Source of the DNA: Deltaproteobacteria bacterium
GTDB taxonomy: Bacteria; Myxococcota; Myxococcia; Myxococcales; 40CM-4-68-19
Length of the DNA stretch: 32,440 nt
Reading direction: 5' to 3'
Assembly: GCA_005879535.1 (NCBI GenBank)
Contig: VBKI01000047.1
Location: forward strand, 265,749 to 298,188
Both the position numbers and the translations under genes were made by a program. A model generated the notes under the pieces. The model saw only the letters and a list, made by a program, of their open reading frames with translations, did no database searches and was not told the origin of the DNA. Shown here in pieces: positions 1-8,681 of this stretch (position 1 is the stretch's first letter; every line of letters starts with the position of its first letter).

Positions 1-551
1 TCGTCGAGCGCGGCCCAGAGGCGCGCACGCGCTGGGACCCCGCCTCGGCCACCGAGGCCCGGCCTTTCGCCGCCGTGCTCGGCTGCTCCGACGCGCGCGC
101 GCCGGCGGAGTTCGTCTTCGACGTGGGACTCGGCGATCTCTTCGTCATCCGGGTGGCCGGCAACATCGTCGCGCCGTCGCAGGTGGGATCCATCGAATTC
201 GCCGTCGATGCGTTCCAGGTGCCCCTCGTCGTCGTGATGGGCCACACGCGCTGCGGGGCCATCTCGGCTGCGGCGCGGCATCTGCAGCGTGGAGAGCCGC
301 CGGCCACCGACAGCGTCCTGCGGATCACCGCGCGGATCCGGCCGATCATCGATCCGGTCCTGTCGACTCCCGGCCTGACCGACCCTCTCCGCGCAGCGAT
401 GCGCGCCAACGTGCTCGCCTCGGTCGCGCAGCTTCGGCATGGAAGCAGGCTGATCGAGGAGCTGGTGCAGAAGGATCGGCTCTGCGTCATCGGCGCCGAG
501 TACGAGCTCGAGACAGGACGCGTGCGCTTCTTCGAGCACGACGCCGATTGA
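1..551 (+). CDS. Beta-carbonic anhydrase, 5' end outside the window
   Basis: This zinc enzyme interconverts CO2 and bicarbonate, probably in the cytoplasm. The frame is open from base 3 with no stop, so the gene begins before the window. The GTG at 75 is an internal valine, not a start. The visible part carries the beta-class signatures: CSDAR near base 81, giving a zinc cysteine and the Asp-Arg dyad, and HTRCGA near base 241, giving the zinc histidine and second zinc cysteine. The C-terminus ([16 protein letters not shown]) is the usual final strand of the family. The stop lies 19 bases before the sigma-factor gene on the same strand, so co-transcription is possible. Family assignment is firm; the physiological role (CO2 supply or pH balance) is not shown by the sequence. 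Confidence 0.95.
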   Translation, partial: VERGPEARTRWDPASATEARPFAAVLGCSDARAPAEFVFDVGLGDLFVIRVAGNIVAPSQVGSIEFAVDAFQVPLVVVMGHTRCGAISAAARHLQRGEPPATDSVLRITARIRPIIDPVLSTPGLTDPLRAAMRANVLASVAQLRHGSRLIEELVQKDRLCVIGAEYELETGRVRFFEHDAD

Positions 552-570
552 AGGCATTAGAGTCCCCTCG

Positions 571-1521
571 ATGACGCCCACCGCGACACAGCTCGAGGAA
601 CAGCGCGTCGCGCTCACCGGCCACTGCTACCGGATGCTCGGCTCCGCCGCCGAGGCCGACGACGCGGTCCAGGAGACCGTCCTTCGCGCCTGGCGGAGCC
701 TCGAGCGCTTCGACGGCCGGGCCTCGCTGCGCACCTGGCTGTACCGGATCGCCACCAACGTCTGCCTGGACGCGCTCGCCGATCGCTCGCGACGCGCGCG
801 CCCGATGGAGCTGGGACCGGAAGGCTCGGCCGACGACCCGCTGAACGAGCTGCCCCGCACGCACTGGCTCGAGCCCATCCCGGACTCGAAGGCGCTGCCC
901 GCCGACGCCGACCCCTCCGAGCTTCTGGTGCTGCGCCAGAGCATCCGCCTCGCCTTCGTGGCCGCGCTGCAGCACCTCCCACCGCGCCAGCGCGCGGCGC
1001 TGCTCCTCACCGAAGTGCTCGGCTGGTCGGCGGCCGAAGTCGCCGAAACGCTGGAGACTTCGATCGCGGCGGTGAACAGCGCGCTGCAGCGCGCCCGTGC
1101 GACCCTCGCCACCCGCGACGTCAGCGCTGGCGGCGGTGCGCTTTCGGAATCGCAGTCGCGGCTGCTCAACCGCTACGTCGAGGCATTCCACCGCTACGAC
1201 GTCGATGCCCTCACCGCCCTGCTCCGCGAGGACGCGGCGTTCTCGATGCCGCCGTACGCGCTCTGGCTCCGTGGTCGTGAACCCGTCCGGAGCTGGCTGC
1301 TCGGCCGCGGCGCGGGCTGTCGAGGATCGCGTCTGCTTCCGATCGCTGCCTGCGCGTCGCCGGCCTTCGCCCACTACAAGCCCGCCGGACCGCAGGGCAC
1401 GCTTCGGCCGTGGGCGGCCGTCGTGCTCGAGCTGGCCGGAGATCAGATCGCCGGCTGGACCTCGTTTTTGGACACGGAGACGCTCTTCCCCCGATTCGGA
1501 CTGCCTGCAGAGCTGTCCTGA
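571..1521 (+). CDS. ECF sigma factor with C-terminal SnoaL-like domain
   Basis: A 316-residue extracytoplasmic-function sigma-70 factor. Region 2 covers about residues 11-72 ([34 protein letters not shown]). Region 4 covers about 120-180 ([17 protein letters not shown], then a helix-turn-helix ending [12 protein letters not shown]). The linker contains WLEPIPD, typical of the SigJ/TIGR02960-like group. Residues about 196-315 form a SnoaL/NTF2-like domain. In related ECF groups such a domain takes over the regulatory role of an anti-sigma factor, and no anti-sigma gene is seen nearby. The VOC, DoxX and MsrB genes that follow on the same strand are plausible targets or operon partners (inference). 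The ATG at 571 follows the carbonic anhydrase stop closely and gives a family-typical N-terminus. Confidence 0.93.
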   Translation: MTPTATQLEEQRVALTGHCYRMLGSAAEADDAVQETVLRAWRSLERFDGRASLRTWLYRIATNVCLDALADRSRRARPMELGPEGSADDPLNELPRTHWLEPIPDSKALPADADPSELLVLRQSIRLAFVAALQHLPPRQRAALLLTEVLGWSAAEVAETLETSIAAVNSALQRARATLATRDVSAGGGALSESQSRLLNRYVEAFHRYDVDALTALLREDAAFSMPPYALWLRGREPVRSWLLGRGAGCRGSRLLPIAACASPAFAHYKPAGPQGTLRPWAAVVLELAGDQIAGWTSFLDTETLFPRFGLPAELS

Positions 1522-1611
1522 AGGCTGCGCGACCCTCTCGTCCTGCGCGACCGATGATTTTCCGCGCGCCGCGGAGTCCATTGCGATGAAACCGTTTCCT
1601 GGAGGCCGCAC

Positions 1612-2028
1612 ATGGCTGAGAACCGTTCGCGCAAGCTCTTCGTCAACCTGGCCGTCCGCGACCTGAAGAGCTCGATGGAGTTCTTCCGCAAGCTCGGCTT
1701 CGGCTTCAACCCGCAGTTCACCGACGACAAGGCCGCCTGCATGGTGGTGAGCGAAGAAGCGTTCGTGATGCTCCTCACCGAGCCCTTCTTCAAGACGTTC
1801 ACCAGGAAGGAGATCTGCAACACGCAGGCGCAGTCGGAAGGGTTGTTCGCGCTCTCGTGCAGCAGCCGCGCCGAGGTCGACCAATTGGTCAAGACGGCGG
1901 TGGCGGCGGGCGGGGAACCCGCGATGGACCCGATGGACCACGGCTTCATGTACGGGTGGAGCTTCTACGATCCCGACGGCCACCACTGGGAGGTCCTGTG
2001 GATGGATCCCAAGGCGATCGAGCGATGA
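1612..2028 (+). CDS. VOC superfamily (glyoxalase/dioxygenase-fold) protein
   Basis: A 138-residue single-module vicinal-oxygen-chelate protein. The N-terminal strand KLFVNLAVRDLKSSMEFFRKLGF and the C-terminal FYDPDGHHWEVLWMD show two beta-alpha-beta-beta-beta halves. The glutamate in the last strand (HWE) is the usual metal-ligand position. Family members include lactoylglutathione lyases, fosfomycin/bleomycin resistance proteins and extradiol dioxygenases; the substrate here cannot be read from the sequence. GGAGG at 1601-1605 sits six bases before the ATG and supports this start. The stop overlaps an ATG of the next reading frame (ATGA at 2025-2028), so tight coupling with the DoxX-like gene is likely. 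Confidence 0.9.
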   Translation: MAENRSRKLFVNLAVRDLKSSMEFFRKLGFGFNPQFTDDKAACMVVSEEAFVMLLTEPFFKTFTRKEICNTQAQSEGLFALSCSSRAEVDQLVKTAVAAGGEPAMDPMDHGFMYGWSFYDPDGHHWEVLWMDPKAIER

Positions 2029-2045
2029 GCGCGGGAGGCATCGCC

Positions 2046-2435
2046 ATGGACGTCGGATCGAAGAGCCAGCAGTGGACAGGCCGGGTGCTGAGCACGCTCG
2101 CGGTGCTCTTTCTGCTGATGGACGGCGTGATGAAGGTGCTCCGGCTTCCCGTGGTGGTGGAAGCCACCGCACGGCTCGGATATCCGGACAGCAGCATTCA
2201 ATTGATCGGGTGGATCGTCCTCGTCTGCACCGCGCTGTATGTGATCCCGCCGACGGCCGCTCTCGGCGCCGTCCTGTTGACGGGCTTTCTCGGTGGCGCG
2301 GTGGCAACGAACCTCCGGATCGGGAACCCGCTGTTCAGCCACATCCTCTTTCCCGTGTATCTCGGCGCCGTCGTCTGGGCGGGGCTGCTGCTGCGGCGGC
2401 CTCAGCTGGTTCGCAGCATCCGGGGCGCCGGTTGA
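2046..2435 (+). CDS. DoxX-family small integral membrane protein
   Basis: A protein of about 129 residues with four hydrophobic helices (around LSTLAVLFLLMDGVMKVL, LIGWIVLVCTALYVIP, AALGAVLLTGFLGGAVATNL and ILFPVYLGAVVWAGLLL), the four-helix layout of DoxX-like proteins. The NLRIGNPLFSHILFPVYLG stretch is typical of the branch often found beside ECF sigma factors. GGGAGG at about 2032-2037 favours the ATG at 2046; an ATG at 2025 overlapping the upstream stop would add seven residues. DoxX relatives act in quinone or thiol redox chemistry, but many are uncharacterised. The neighbouring MsrB and VOC genes fit a redox or detoxification role (inference). Confidence 0.88.
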   Translation: MDVGSKSQQWTGRVLSTLAVLFLLMDGVMKVLRLPVVVEATARLGYPDSSIQLIGWIVLVCTALYVIPPTAALGAVLLTGFLGGAVATNLRIGNPLFSHILFPVYLGAVVWAGLLLRRPQLVRSIRGAG

Positions 2436-2465
2436 AACCGGCGACGCGCTAGAATCAGGGCCGCC

Positions 2466-2858
2466 ATGGACGACAAGGTGGAGAAGAGCGCAGAAGAGTG
2501 GCGTCGCACCCTGACGCCGGATCAGTACCGCGTGCTCCGCGAGAAGGGCACCGAACGCGCCTTCAGCGGCGCGCTCTGGGACGATCATCAGCCCGGCAGC
2601 TTCCTCTGCGCGGGCTGCGGATCGCAGCTCTTCCGCGCCGAGGACAAGTTCGAGAGCGGGACGGGCTGGCCGAGCTTCACACGCCCAGCCGACGCGCGCG
2701 CGGTCGCATCCGACCGCGACACGAGCCACGGCATGGAGCGCGTCGAGGTACACTGCCGCCGCTGCGGCGGGCACCTCGGACACGTCTTCCAGGACGGCCC
2801 GGCGCCGACGGGCGAGCGCTACTGCATCAACTCTGCGGCGCTCAGGAAGATCCGTTGA
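2466..2858 (+). CDS. msrB: Peptide-methionine (R)-S-oxide reductase
   Basis: A 130-residue MsrB enzyme, which reduces methionine-R-sulfoxide in oxidised proteins using thioredoxin. Two zinc CxxC pairs are visible (C48/C51 and C97/C100), with the substrate-pocket motif GTGWPSF (residues 65-71) and the catalytic RYCINSAAL with C120. There is no fused MsrA domain and no signal peptide, so a free cytoplasmic enzyme is expected. Length matches standalone MsrB. It lies 30 bases after the DoxX-like gene and may be co-transcribed. It ends two bases before the stop of the convergent isocitrate-lyase-family gene, with no obvious terminator between them. Confidence 0.96.
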   Translation: MDDKVEKSAEEWRRTLTPDQYRVLREKGTERAFSGALWDDHQPGSFLCAGCGSQLFRAEDKFESGTGWPSFTRPADARAVASDRDTSHGMERVEVHCRRCGGHLGHVFQDGPAPTGERYCINSAALRKIR

Positions 2859-2859
2859 A

Positions 2860-3735
2860 TCAGGCCTGGAACTTCTTCTCCACTTCCTGCCAGCGCTCGA
2901 GGCCGACGAGCTTCATGAACTCGTCCCTGTTCATCGCTTCCTTCGTGTCGAGGCGACGCCCGGCGCGGAGGTCCGCCACGGCGCGCTCCATCGCCCGGGC
3001 GGCGCGGAAGATGATGGTCGTCGGATAGAGAATCATCGAGTAGCCCATCTCTCCGAACTCCTGCGGCGAATGCCAAGGCGTCTCGCCGCCGCCCTCCATC
3101 ATCGTCGTCACCAGGGCGGCGCCCCCGAAGGCCTTGGCGATCTCCTCGAGCTCCTTGTCGTCCCGGGGGCCTTCGACGTAGAGCGCGTCAGCGCCGGCTT
3201 CCAGATACTTTTCGCCCCTCTTCAGCGCCTTGCGCATGCCCTCCGGTTCCAGCGCGTCGGTCCGGGCAATCAGATACATCGCCTGGCGGCTCGAGCGCGC
3301 CGCCGCCGCGGCGCGGACCTTCGCGACCATGTCCTCCGATGAGATCACGTGCTTGTCGTCCATCTGCCCGCACTTCTTCGGCGCTTGCTGGTCCTCGATG
3401 AAGACCGCCGAGACGCGCATCGCCTCCATGCAGCGCACCGCGAAGGTCACGTTCTTCACGTCGCCGTACCCGTCGTCGAGATCGACCAGCACCGGCAGGC
3501 TCGAGCCGGTCATGATGTCGCGGATGGAGGCGCGCCGCTCGCCGAGATGGATGAGGTCGATGTCGGGCTGCCCGTAGCGGGCTCCGACCAGGGCAAATCC
3601 GCCGATCTGATACGCCGGAAATCCGGCGCTCTCGATCAGACGGGCAGAGAGCGCATCATGCGCCGCCGGGAGCACGAGCGGGCGATGCTTCTGCAGAACC
3701 GCGTTCCAGGACTCGGGGCCGCTCACCTTTTCCAT
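2860..3735 (-). CDS. Isocitrate lyase / PEP mutase family protein
   Basis: A 291-residue (beta/alpha)8 enzyme of the isocitrate lyase/phosphoenolpyruvate mutase superfamily. Mg2+/substrate motifs are visible: DLDDGYGD at residues 85-92, IEDQ around 113-116, KKCGQ at 120-124 and ARTDA at 157-161. The family signature of C-C lyases (isocitrate, 2-methylisocitrate and dimethylmalate lyases) is KKCGH; here the last position is Gln. This favours a lyase over a phosphonate mutase but leaves the substrate open. The ATG at 3735 begins MEKVSGPESW, a natural family N-terminus; the frame stays open far upstream without homology. The acetyltransferase gene lies 44 bases upstream on the same strand. The C-terminal helix is complete. 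Confidence 0.9.
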   Translation of the reverse strand: MEKVSGPESWNAVLQKHRPLVLPAAHDALSARLIESAGFPAYQIGGFALVGARYGQPDIDLIHLGERRASIRDIMTGSSLPVLVDLDDGYGDVKNVTFAVRCMEAMRVSAVFIEDQQAPKKCGQMDDKHVISSEDMVAKVRAAAAARSSRQAMYLIARTDALEPEGMRKALKRGEKYLEAGADALYVEGPRDDKELEEIAKAFGGAALVTTMMEGGGETPWHSPQEFGEMGYSMILYPTTIIFRAARAMERAVADLRAGRRLDTKEAMNRDEFMKLVGLERWQEVEKKFQA

Positions 3736-3779
3736 GCTGCTCAAGCTGAGGCGGGAGCAGGCCGCGGGCAACCGCAACC

Positions 3780-4220
3780 CTACGCGCCGCGGAGCGCCTT
3801 CGAGAAGAGCAGCGCGCGCCTTTCGAACTGGCGTTGCTCGTAGAAGGCGTGCACTTCCTTGCGATGGAGGGCGGAGTCGAGCTCGAGATGGCGGCAGCCC
3901 ACCGCGAGCGCGAGGTCCTCGATCCTCTGCATCAAGAGGGTCGCGATGCCGTGGCAGCGATGGTTCCCGTCGACGACCAGCTCGTCGAGATGGCCAATCG
4001 TGCCTTCCTGCCGCAGGCTCATCTTCAGCGTCAGCGAGGCGAAGCCGACCACGCGCGATCTGAGCTCGGCGCAGACGTATCGCTGCCGCGGAGACAGAAG
4101 CCCTCGCCCGAAGACGCCTCGGAGAGTCGCTTCGTCGAAGACTTCGTTCGGCCAGTGCTGGCGCAACAGATCGAGAACGGCAGGAAAGTCCTGCGAACCA
4201 CAACTGCGTATCGTCGCCAC
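3780..4220 (-). CDS. GNAT-family N-acetyltransferase
   Basis: A 146-residue single-domain GNAT protein, which transfers an acetyl group from acetyl-CoA to an amine. The core strand-loop-helix reads LDELVVDGNHRCHGIATLLM (residues 78-97); RCHGIA at 88-93 fits the R/Q-x-x-G-x-G/A pyrophosphate-binding loop. The C-terminal HAFYEQRQFERRALLFSK is the usual closing strand. I chose the GTG at 4220 because a run of G followed by AAG lies about six bases upstream and the protein then starts at the first GNAT strand (VATIRSCGSQD). The frame stays open for many codons upstream, but that part has no homology. Substrate unknown. It is probably co-transcribed with the downstream lyase-family gene. Confidence 0.88.
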   Translation of the reverse strand: MATIRSCGSQDFPAVLDLLRQHWPNEVFDEATLRGVFGRGLLSPRQRYVCAELRSRVVGFASLTLKMSLRQEGTIGHLDELVVDGNHRCHGIATLLMQRIEDLALAVGCRHLELDSALHRKEVHAFYEQRQFERRALLFSKALRGA

Positions 4221-4309
4221 TCTGCTTCCCCCCAGGGCCCGCGGTGAGATGCGGGAGCAGCAAGACCGGTTCAGCGAGATCGACTCGCATACCGCGGTTG
4301 CAAGTCTGC

Positions 4310-4328
4310 CGCAATACTGTAAATTGCG
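4310..4328. promoter_or_regulatory. Inverted repeat in a divergent intergenic region
   Basis: CGCAAT and ATTGCG are separated by seven bases in a locally AT-richer patch between the divergent acetyltransferase (start 4220) and TolB-like/TPR (start 4398) genes. TTGCAA at 4299-4304 followed 16 bases later by TAAATT is a weak -35/-10 pair pointing to the TPR gene. It could be an operator overlapping that promoter; sequence evidence only. Confidence 0.25.
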
Positions 4329-4397
4329 CAGCGGACACGAGTCGTCCCGTCGGCCCGCACAGGGTGTTAGGCTCCGCCCCGTGGGAACGGAGGCCGG

Positions 4398-6131
4398 ATG
4401 TTCGTCCCGCTGATCGCGGAGCTGAAGCGAAGGCGCGTCTTCCGCGCCCTCGTGGGGTACGCGATCGTCTCGTTCGCCGTGCTCCAGGTCATCGAGCCAA
4501 TCATGCACGGGCTCCGGCTGCCCGACTGGACGCTTTCGTTCGTGGTGGTGGGCCTCGCCGTCGGATTTCCCGTCGTGGTCGTGCTCGCGTGGGTCTTCGA
4601 CGTGTCGGCGGGGAGGATCGAGCGGACGGTTCCGATCCGCCCGGAAGGTCCTGGAGGCCTGCGCGTCGCCTTGGCGCTGGGCGCCGTTGCCGCGCTCGCG
4701 GTCGTGCCTGCGGTCGCGTGGCACTTCACCCGGACGGCCCGGGCCCCGGCAGCGCCCGCCGTACCCGCGGCTCCGTCGGTCGCCGTGCTGCCTTTCGCGA
4801 ACTTCAGCCAGGCGAAGGACGAAGAATACTTCTCGGACGGCATCACCGAAGAGGTGATCAACGCGCTCGCCAACGTCGACGGACTGCGCGTCGTCTCGCG
4901 TACCTCGGCGTTCGCGTACAAGAACAAGAACCTGAGCGTGCGGCAGATCGGCGAGGAGCTCGCCGTCGCCACCGTGCTGGAGGGAAGCGTACGCCGCGAA
5001 GGCAACGCCCTGCGCATCACCGCGCAACTCATCAACGCAGTCGACGGATATCACCTCTGGTCGAAGACCTACGATCGGGAGCTGAAGAACGTCTTTGCCG
5101 TCGAGAACGAGCTTGCGACCGCCATCGCCGACGCGCTGCGACCCAAGTTCCTCAAGCAGTCGTCGCTGGTCCCCATGACGACCGGGAGCTCCCAGGCGCA
5201 CGACCTGTACCTGAAAGGCCGTCACTTCTGGACCAAGCGGACGACGGAAGATCTGAAGGAAGCGATGGCTCTGTTCGAAAAAGCCATCGCCCTCGATCCT
5301 GCGTACGCGCTCGCGCACGCCGGGCTCTCCGATTGCTACCTGCTGCTCGGCGAGTACACCTCCGCGCGTCCGGCGGAGATCCTTCCCAAGGCGAGGCCTC
5401 ATGCGTACCGGGCGCTGGAGCTCGACGGCGCCCTGGCCGAGGCGCACGCATCCCTCGGCCTCATCAGCATCTTCGACTACGACTGGGCGACCGCGGAGCG
5501 TGAGTTCAAGCGAGCCATCGAGCTGCGTTCCGGGTACGCGACGGCGCACCATTGGTACGCAATATTGCTGGTGACGCTGGGGCGGTTCGCTGAAGCGCGT
5601 GCGGAGGCGGAGCGTGCGCTGGAGCTCGATCCTGCGTCGGTCATCGTCAACAACATGCTGGGCGTGGTGTTCTTCGAGAGCCGCGATTACGAAAAGGCGA
5701 TCGCGGCCTTCCGCAAGACGCTCGAGCTCAACCCGGGATTCGCGGCGGCGCGCGAGATGCTCGCTTGTTCCTACGCCGCGGCCGGACGAAAGGCCGAGGC
5801 GCTTGCGGAGCTGGAACAGGTGAAAGCATCGGCGGTCGAGCACGTCGCCATGCGCGCGTGGATCCTGGGTGTGGCCGGAGATACCGCCGGCTCACGGCGG
5901 CTGATCCAGGAACTGCAGCAGCGATCGGACCCGCCGTACGGGAATCATCCGGCAGCGGTCGCCGCCCTGCATGGGATGCTCGGGGACAGCGATCGCGCCT
6001 TTGCGCTGCTCGACCAGGCCTATGCGGAGCGCGACTGGATGCTTCGCGACGTGAAGGTGAGTCCGCTCTGGGATTCGCTGCGCAAGGACCCGCGTTTTCC
6101 CAAGCTCCTCCAGCAGATGCATCTGGATTGA
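4398..6131 (+). CDS. TolB-like/TPR inner-membrane protein (COG5616-type)
   Basis: A 577-residue protein in three parts. Residues about 1-110 hold three hydrophobic segments, beginning with the typical LKRRRVFRALVGYAIVSF module and a second ending VVVVLAWVFDVSAG. A TolB N-terminal-like alpha/beta domain follows at about 126-255 (SVAVLPFANFS, DGITEEVINALANV, LRVVSRTSAFAYKNK, LEGSVRREGNALRITAQL). Tetratricopeptide repeats run from about 270 to 530 (for example EARAEAERALELDPASVIVN). Relatives often have a DNA-binding or adenylate-cyclase domain at the N-terminus; here a membrane anchor takes that place, so a scaffolding or sensing role is likely but unproven. GGAGG at 4389-4393 is well spaced for the ATG. 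The permease gene follows after about 100 bases. Confidence 0.88.
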   Translation: MFVPLIAELKRRRVFRALVGYAIVSFAVLQVIEPIMHGLRLPDWTLSFVVVGLAVGFPVVVVLAWVFDVSAGRIERTVPIRPEGPGGLRVALALGAVAALAVVPAVAWHFTRTARAPAAPAVPAAPSVAVLPFANFSQAKDEEYFSDGITEEVINALANVDGLRVVSRTSAFAYKNKNLSVRQIGEELAVATVLEGSVRREGNALRITAQLINAVDGYHLWSKTYDRELKNVFAVENELATAIADALRPKFLKQSSLVPMTTGSSQAHDLYLKGRHFWTKRTTEDLKEAMALFEKAIALDPAYALAHAGLSDCYLLLGEYTSARPAEILPKARPHAYRALELDGALAEAHASLGLISIFDYDWATAEREFKRAIELRSGYATAHHWYAILLVTLGRFAEARAEAERALELDPASVIVNNMLGVVFFESRDYEKAIAAFRKTLELNPGFAAAREMLACSYAAAGRKAEALAELEQVKASAVEHVAMRAWILGVAGDTAGSRRLIQELQQRSDPPYGNHPAAVAALHGMLGDSDRAFALLDQAYAERDWMLRDVKVSPLWDSLRKDPRFPKLLQQMHLD

Positions 6132-6230
6132 AATCCGTCCGGAGGCGGGACGGGGGATCCCATTTGCGGACGCACGCCCTGAAGGCCCCGTCGAGAGGGC
6201 GTGGCACGGATCTGGCTGCCGAACGGATCC

Positions 6231-8630
6231 ATGGTCGGTCTGCGTCAGGACGTTCGAGGCGCGTTGCGGTTGCCTTTGCGGAGCCCGGCTTTTGCGGCCG
6301 TCGTGGTGCTGACCCTGGGGATCGCCATCGGCGCGACCTCCAGCGTGTTCAGCGTCGTGCGCGGGCTGCTCCTCAAGCCGTTGCCGTATCGCGAGCCCGA
6401 ACAACTCGTGCGCTTCTACGGATCCTGGCGGCAGTTTCCGAGCGGGACGACCTCGCTGGCCGAGTACCGGCAGGATCACGAGCACCTGTCCACCATGAGC
6501 GGCGTGGCAGCGTGGGGGTACGGCAGCGGCAGCCTCGCCGGCGAGGGCGCGCCGGAGCACATCGGGCTCGGCCGCGCCACGAGCTCGCTGCTGCCGGTGC
6601 TGGGAGTGAAACCCGCGCTCGGGCGCTGGTTCAGCAAGGAGGAGGAAGAGCCCGGCCACGGAAACGTCGTCGTCCTCAGTCGAGCGCTATGGCGGCGTCG
6701 CTTCGGCGCGGACCGTGCGGTCGTGGGTCAGACGGTCCAGATCACCGGAGTGCCGTTCACGGTCGTCGGCGTCCTGGGCGAAGATCTCGAGCTTCCGGAA
6801 AGCTTCGACGCATGGAGACCCCTTCCCTTTCCGGCGGACCAGCTCACGTCGAGCGCCCGCCCCAGCCGCTTCCTGCGCGTGATCGGGCGGCTGGCCCGCA
6901 GCTCCACGCTCGCCGACGCGCGCGCCGAGCTTGCGCTGGTGTCGGCGCGATTGCGGTCGGAATTCCCCGCCGTCTATCCCGCCGACAGCGGCTTCGAGAT
7001 GACTCTCATTCCTCTCCTCGATCAGATGGTCGGCGGCGTCCGGCTCACGCTCTGGATGCTGTTCGGTGCCGTCGTGCTGGTCCTGCTGATCGCCTGCGCC
7101 AACGTCGGCAATCTCCTGCTCGCGCGCGGCAGCGCACGGGAGCGCGAGCTGGCGGTGCGGGCAGCGCTGGGAGCAGGCCGGTCGCGCCTGGTGCGACAGA
7201 TGCTGGTCGAGAGCCTCGTTCTCGCCCTTCTGGGCGGCGCGTTGGGAGCGTCGATCGCGATCTGGGGCGTGGATGCGCTCCTCGCCGCCGGCCCTGCCGA
7301 TCTGCCGCGGGCGCACCAGGTGCGCGTGGATGGAGCGGTGCTGGCGTTCGCGCTCGCTGCGTCGGTGGTGAGCGGCATTCTCTTCGGGCTCTTGCCCGCG
7401 CTCACCGCGACGCAGACGAGCCCCCAGGACGTGCTGCGGGGAGGCAGCGCGTCCGCCGCGCGCCATCCCCGGCGCCTGCGGCGCGCCCTGGTCGCCGCCG
7501 ACGTGGCGCTGGCGCTGGTGTTGCTCTCCGGCGCGGCGCTCCTCTTGCGAAGCTTCAGCCGCGTCGTGCACGTCGATCCGGGATTCCAGGCCGCGGGCGC
7601 GGTCACGCTCACCGTCGGGGTGCCGGGAAACAACGAGCACGTCCGCGCAGTCCTGGCGAATGCGCGGCAGCGCCTGCGGGAGCTTTCCGCGGTCACCGCG
7701 GTCGGCGGGGTCGACTACCAGCCCCTGAGCGGCGTCGCGAACGATCAGGCGTTCGAGATCGACGGCCGTCCCGTACCCGAGGGAGTGCAGCCGCCCGACG
7801 AGGAGATTCGCATCGTCACACCCGGGTGGTTCGAAGCCATGGGCATCCCGCTGGTGCGCGGGCGCATGCCGCAGGAGACCGACGCGGCCGACAAAGCGCC
7901 CGTGGCGGTGGTCAATAGATCGTTCGCCCGCAAGTACTGGTCCGCGGAGGATCCGGTCGGCCAGCGCCTGCGCCTGGCACGCGATCCGCGCTGGTGGACC
8001 GTTGCCGGCGTGGTCGGCGACGTGCGCGAGTTCGGCCTCGATGCGGATCTGCGCCCGACGATGTACTTCCCGCTGGACCAGCTTCCCAGCAACACCCTCA
8101 CGTTCGTCGTCCGCTCCCCAGCGCCGGCAGGAGAGGTGTTGCGCGTGGCGCAGCAGGAATTGCTGGCCATCGATCCGCGCGCGACCGCCTGGCAGGCGCG
8201 GCCGCTGAGCGACATGCTCTCGGCGTCGCTGGCGCAGCGCAGCTTCGCCCTGAAGCTCCTCCACGGGTTCGCCGCGCTGGCGCTGCTGCTCGCCGGCCTC
8301 GGTCTGTACGGGGTGCTCGCCTACACCGTCACGCAGCGCACGCGCGAGATCGGCGTGCGCATGGCCTTGGGTGCGCGGCCGGCGCAGGCGCTGGGACTCG
8401 TCGCCAGGGAGAGCGCGGCGGTGGTCGGCATTGGGTTGCTGCTTGGACTTGCGGGCGCGCTCGCCACGGCGCGGTTCTTCGCCCGGCTCCTCTTCGGAGT
8501 GGGACCGCTCGACCCGCTGGCGCTGCTCGCCGCCACGCTGCTGCTCTCCGCGGTGGCGCTGGTGGCAACGCTCGCCCCGGCGCGACGCGCAGCGCTGGTG
8601 GATCCCGCGGTGGCGCTCCGAGCCGAGTAA
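6231..8630 (+). CDS. ADOP-type ABC permease with duplicated MacB/FtsX modules
   Basis: About 799 residues with the layout of the acidobacterial duplicated orphan permeases: a first MacB periplasmic core after the opening helix (SPAFAAVVVLTLGIAIGATS), three FtsX helices (around LTLWMLFGAVVLVLLIACA, MLVESLVLALLGGALGASIA and VLAFALAASVVSGILFGLLP), then a second helix-periplasmic core-FtsX set ending LAPARRAALVDPAVALRAE. There are eight helices and two large periplasmic domains. MacB-like permeases act in efflux or lipoprotein handling with an ABC ATPase, but no ATPase gene is adjacent, as is usual for this family. The ATG at 6231 begins at the family-like LRQDVRGALRLPLRSP; an in-frame GTG at 6201 is the alternative. 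Substrate unknown. Confidence 0.9.
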   Translation: MVGLRQDVRGALRLPLRSPAFAAVVVLTLGIAIGATSSVFSVVRGLLLKPLPYREPEQLVRFYGSWRQFPSGTTSLAEYRQDHEHLSTMSGVAAWGYGSGSLAGEGAPEHIGLGRATSSLLPVLGVKPALGRWFSKEEEEPGHGNVVVLSRALWRRRFGADRAVVGQTVQITGVPFTVVGVLGEDLELPESFDAWRPLPFPADQLTSSARPSRFLRVIGRLARSSTLADARAELALVSARLRSEFPAVYPADSGFEMTLIPLLDQMVGGVRLTLWMLFGAVVLVLLIACANVGNLLLARGSARERELAVRAALGAGRSRLVRQMLVESLVLALLGGALGASIAIWGVDALLAAGPADLPRAHQVRVDGAVLAFALAASVVSGILFGLLPALTATQTSPQDVLRGGSASAARHPRRLRRALVAADVALALVLLSGAALLLRSFSRVVHVDPGFQAAGAVTLTVGVPGNNEHVRAVLANARQRLRELSAVTAVGGVDYQPLSGVANDQAFEIDGRPVPEGVQPPDEEIRIVTPGWFEAMGIPLVRGRMPQETDAADKAPVAVVNRSFARKYWSAEDPVGQRLRLARDPRWWTVAGVVGDVREFGLDADLRPTMYFPLDQLPSNTLTFVVRSPAPAGEVLRVAQQELLAIDPRATAWQARPLSDMLSASLAQRSFALKLLHGFAALALLLAGLGLYGVLAYTVTQRTREIGVRMALGARPAQALGLVARESAAVVGIGLLLGLAGALATARFFARLLFGVGPLDPLALLAATLLLSAVALVATLAPARRAALVDPAVALRAE

Positions 8631-8633
8631 GGG

Positions 8634-8681
8634 TTATTCGGCGCGCAGCGAGATGGCGGGGTCGACGCGGGTCGGATCCGC
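8634..8681 (-). pseudogene. Remnant of the 3' end of another ADOP permease gene
   Basis: Read on the minus strand, the last codons before the TAA at 8634-8636 give TRVDPAISLRAE, nearly the same as the closing VDPAVALRAE of the intact plus-strand permease that ends three bases away. The codons differ, so this is not a copy of the neighbouring tail but looks like the end of a diverged paralogue. Upstream of about 8681 the minus frame loses any family resemblance. I read it as what remains after deletion of a convergent ADOP gene. The matching stretch is short, so chance cannot be excluded. Confidence 0.45.

Noticed and set aside
487-2307. A 606-codon open frame on the minus strand opposite the sigma factor, VOC and DoxX genes
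   Set aside because: Arg/Gly/Ala-rich translation with no family features; typical antisense shadow in GC-rich DNA over well-identified plus-strand genes.
5765-7918. A 717-codon plus-strand frame through the TPR and permease genes
   Set aside because: It overlaps two recognised genes in another frame and its translation is Arg-rich nonsense.
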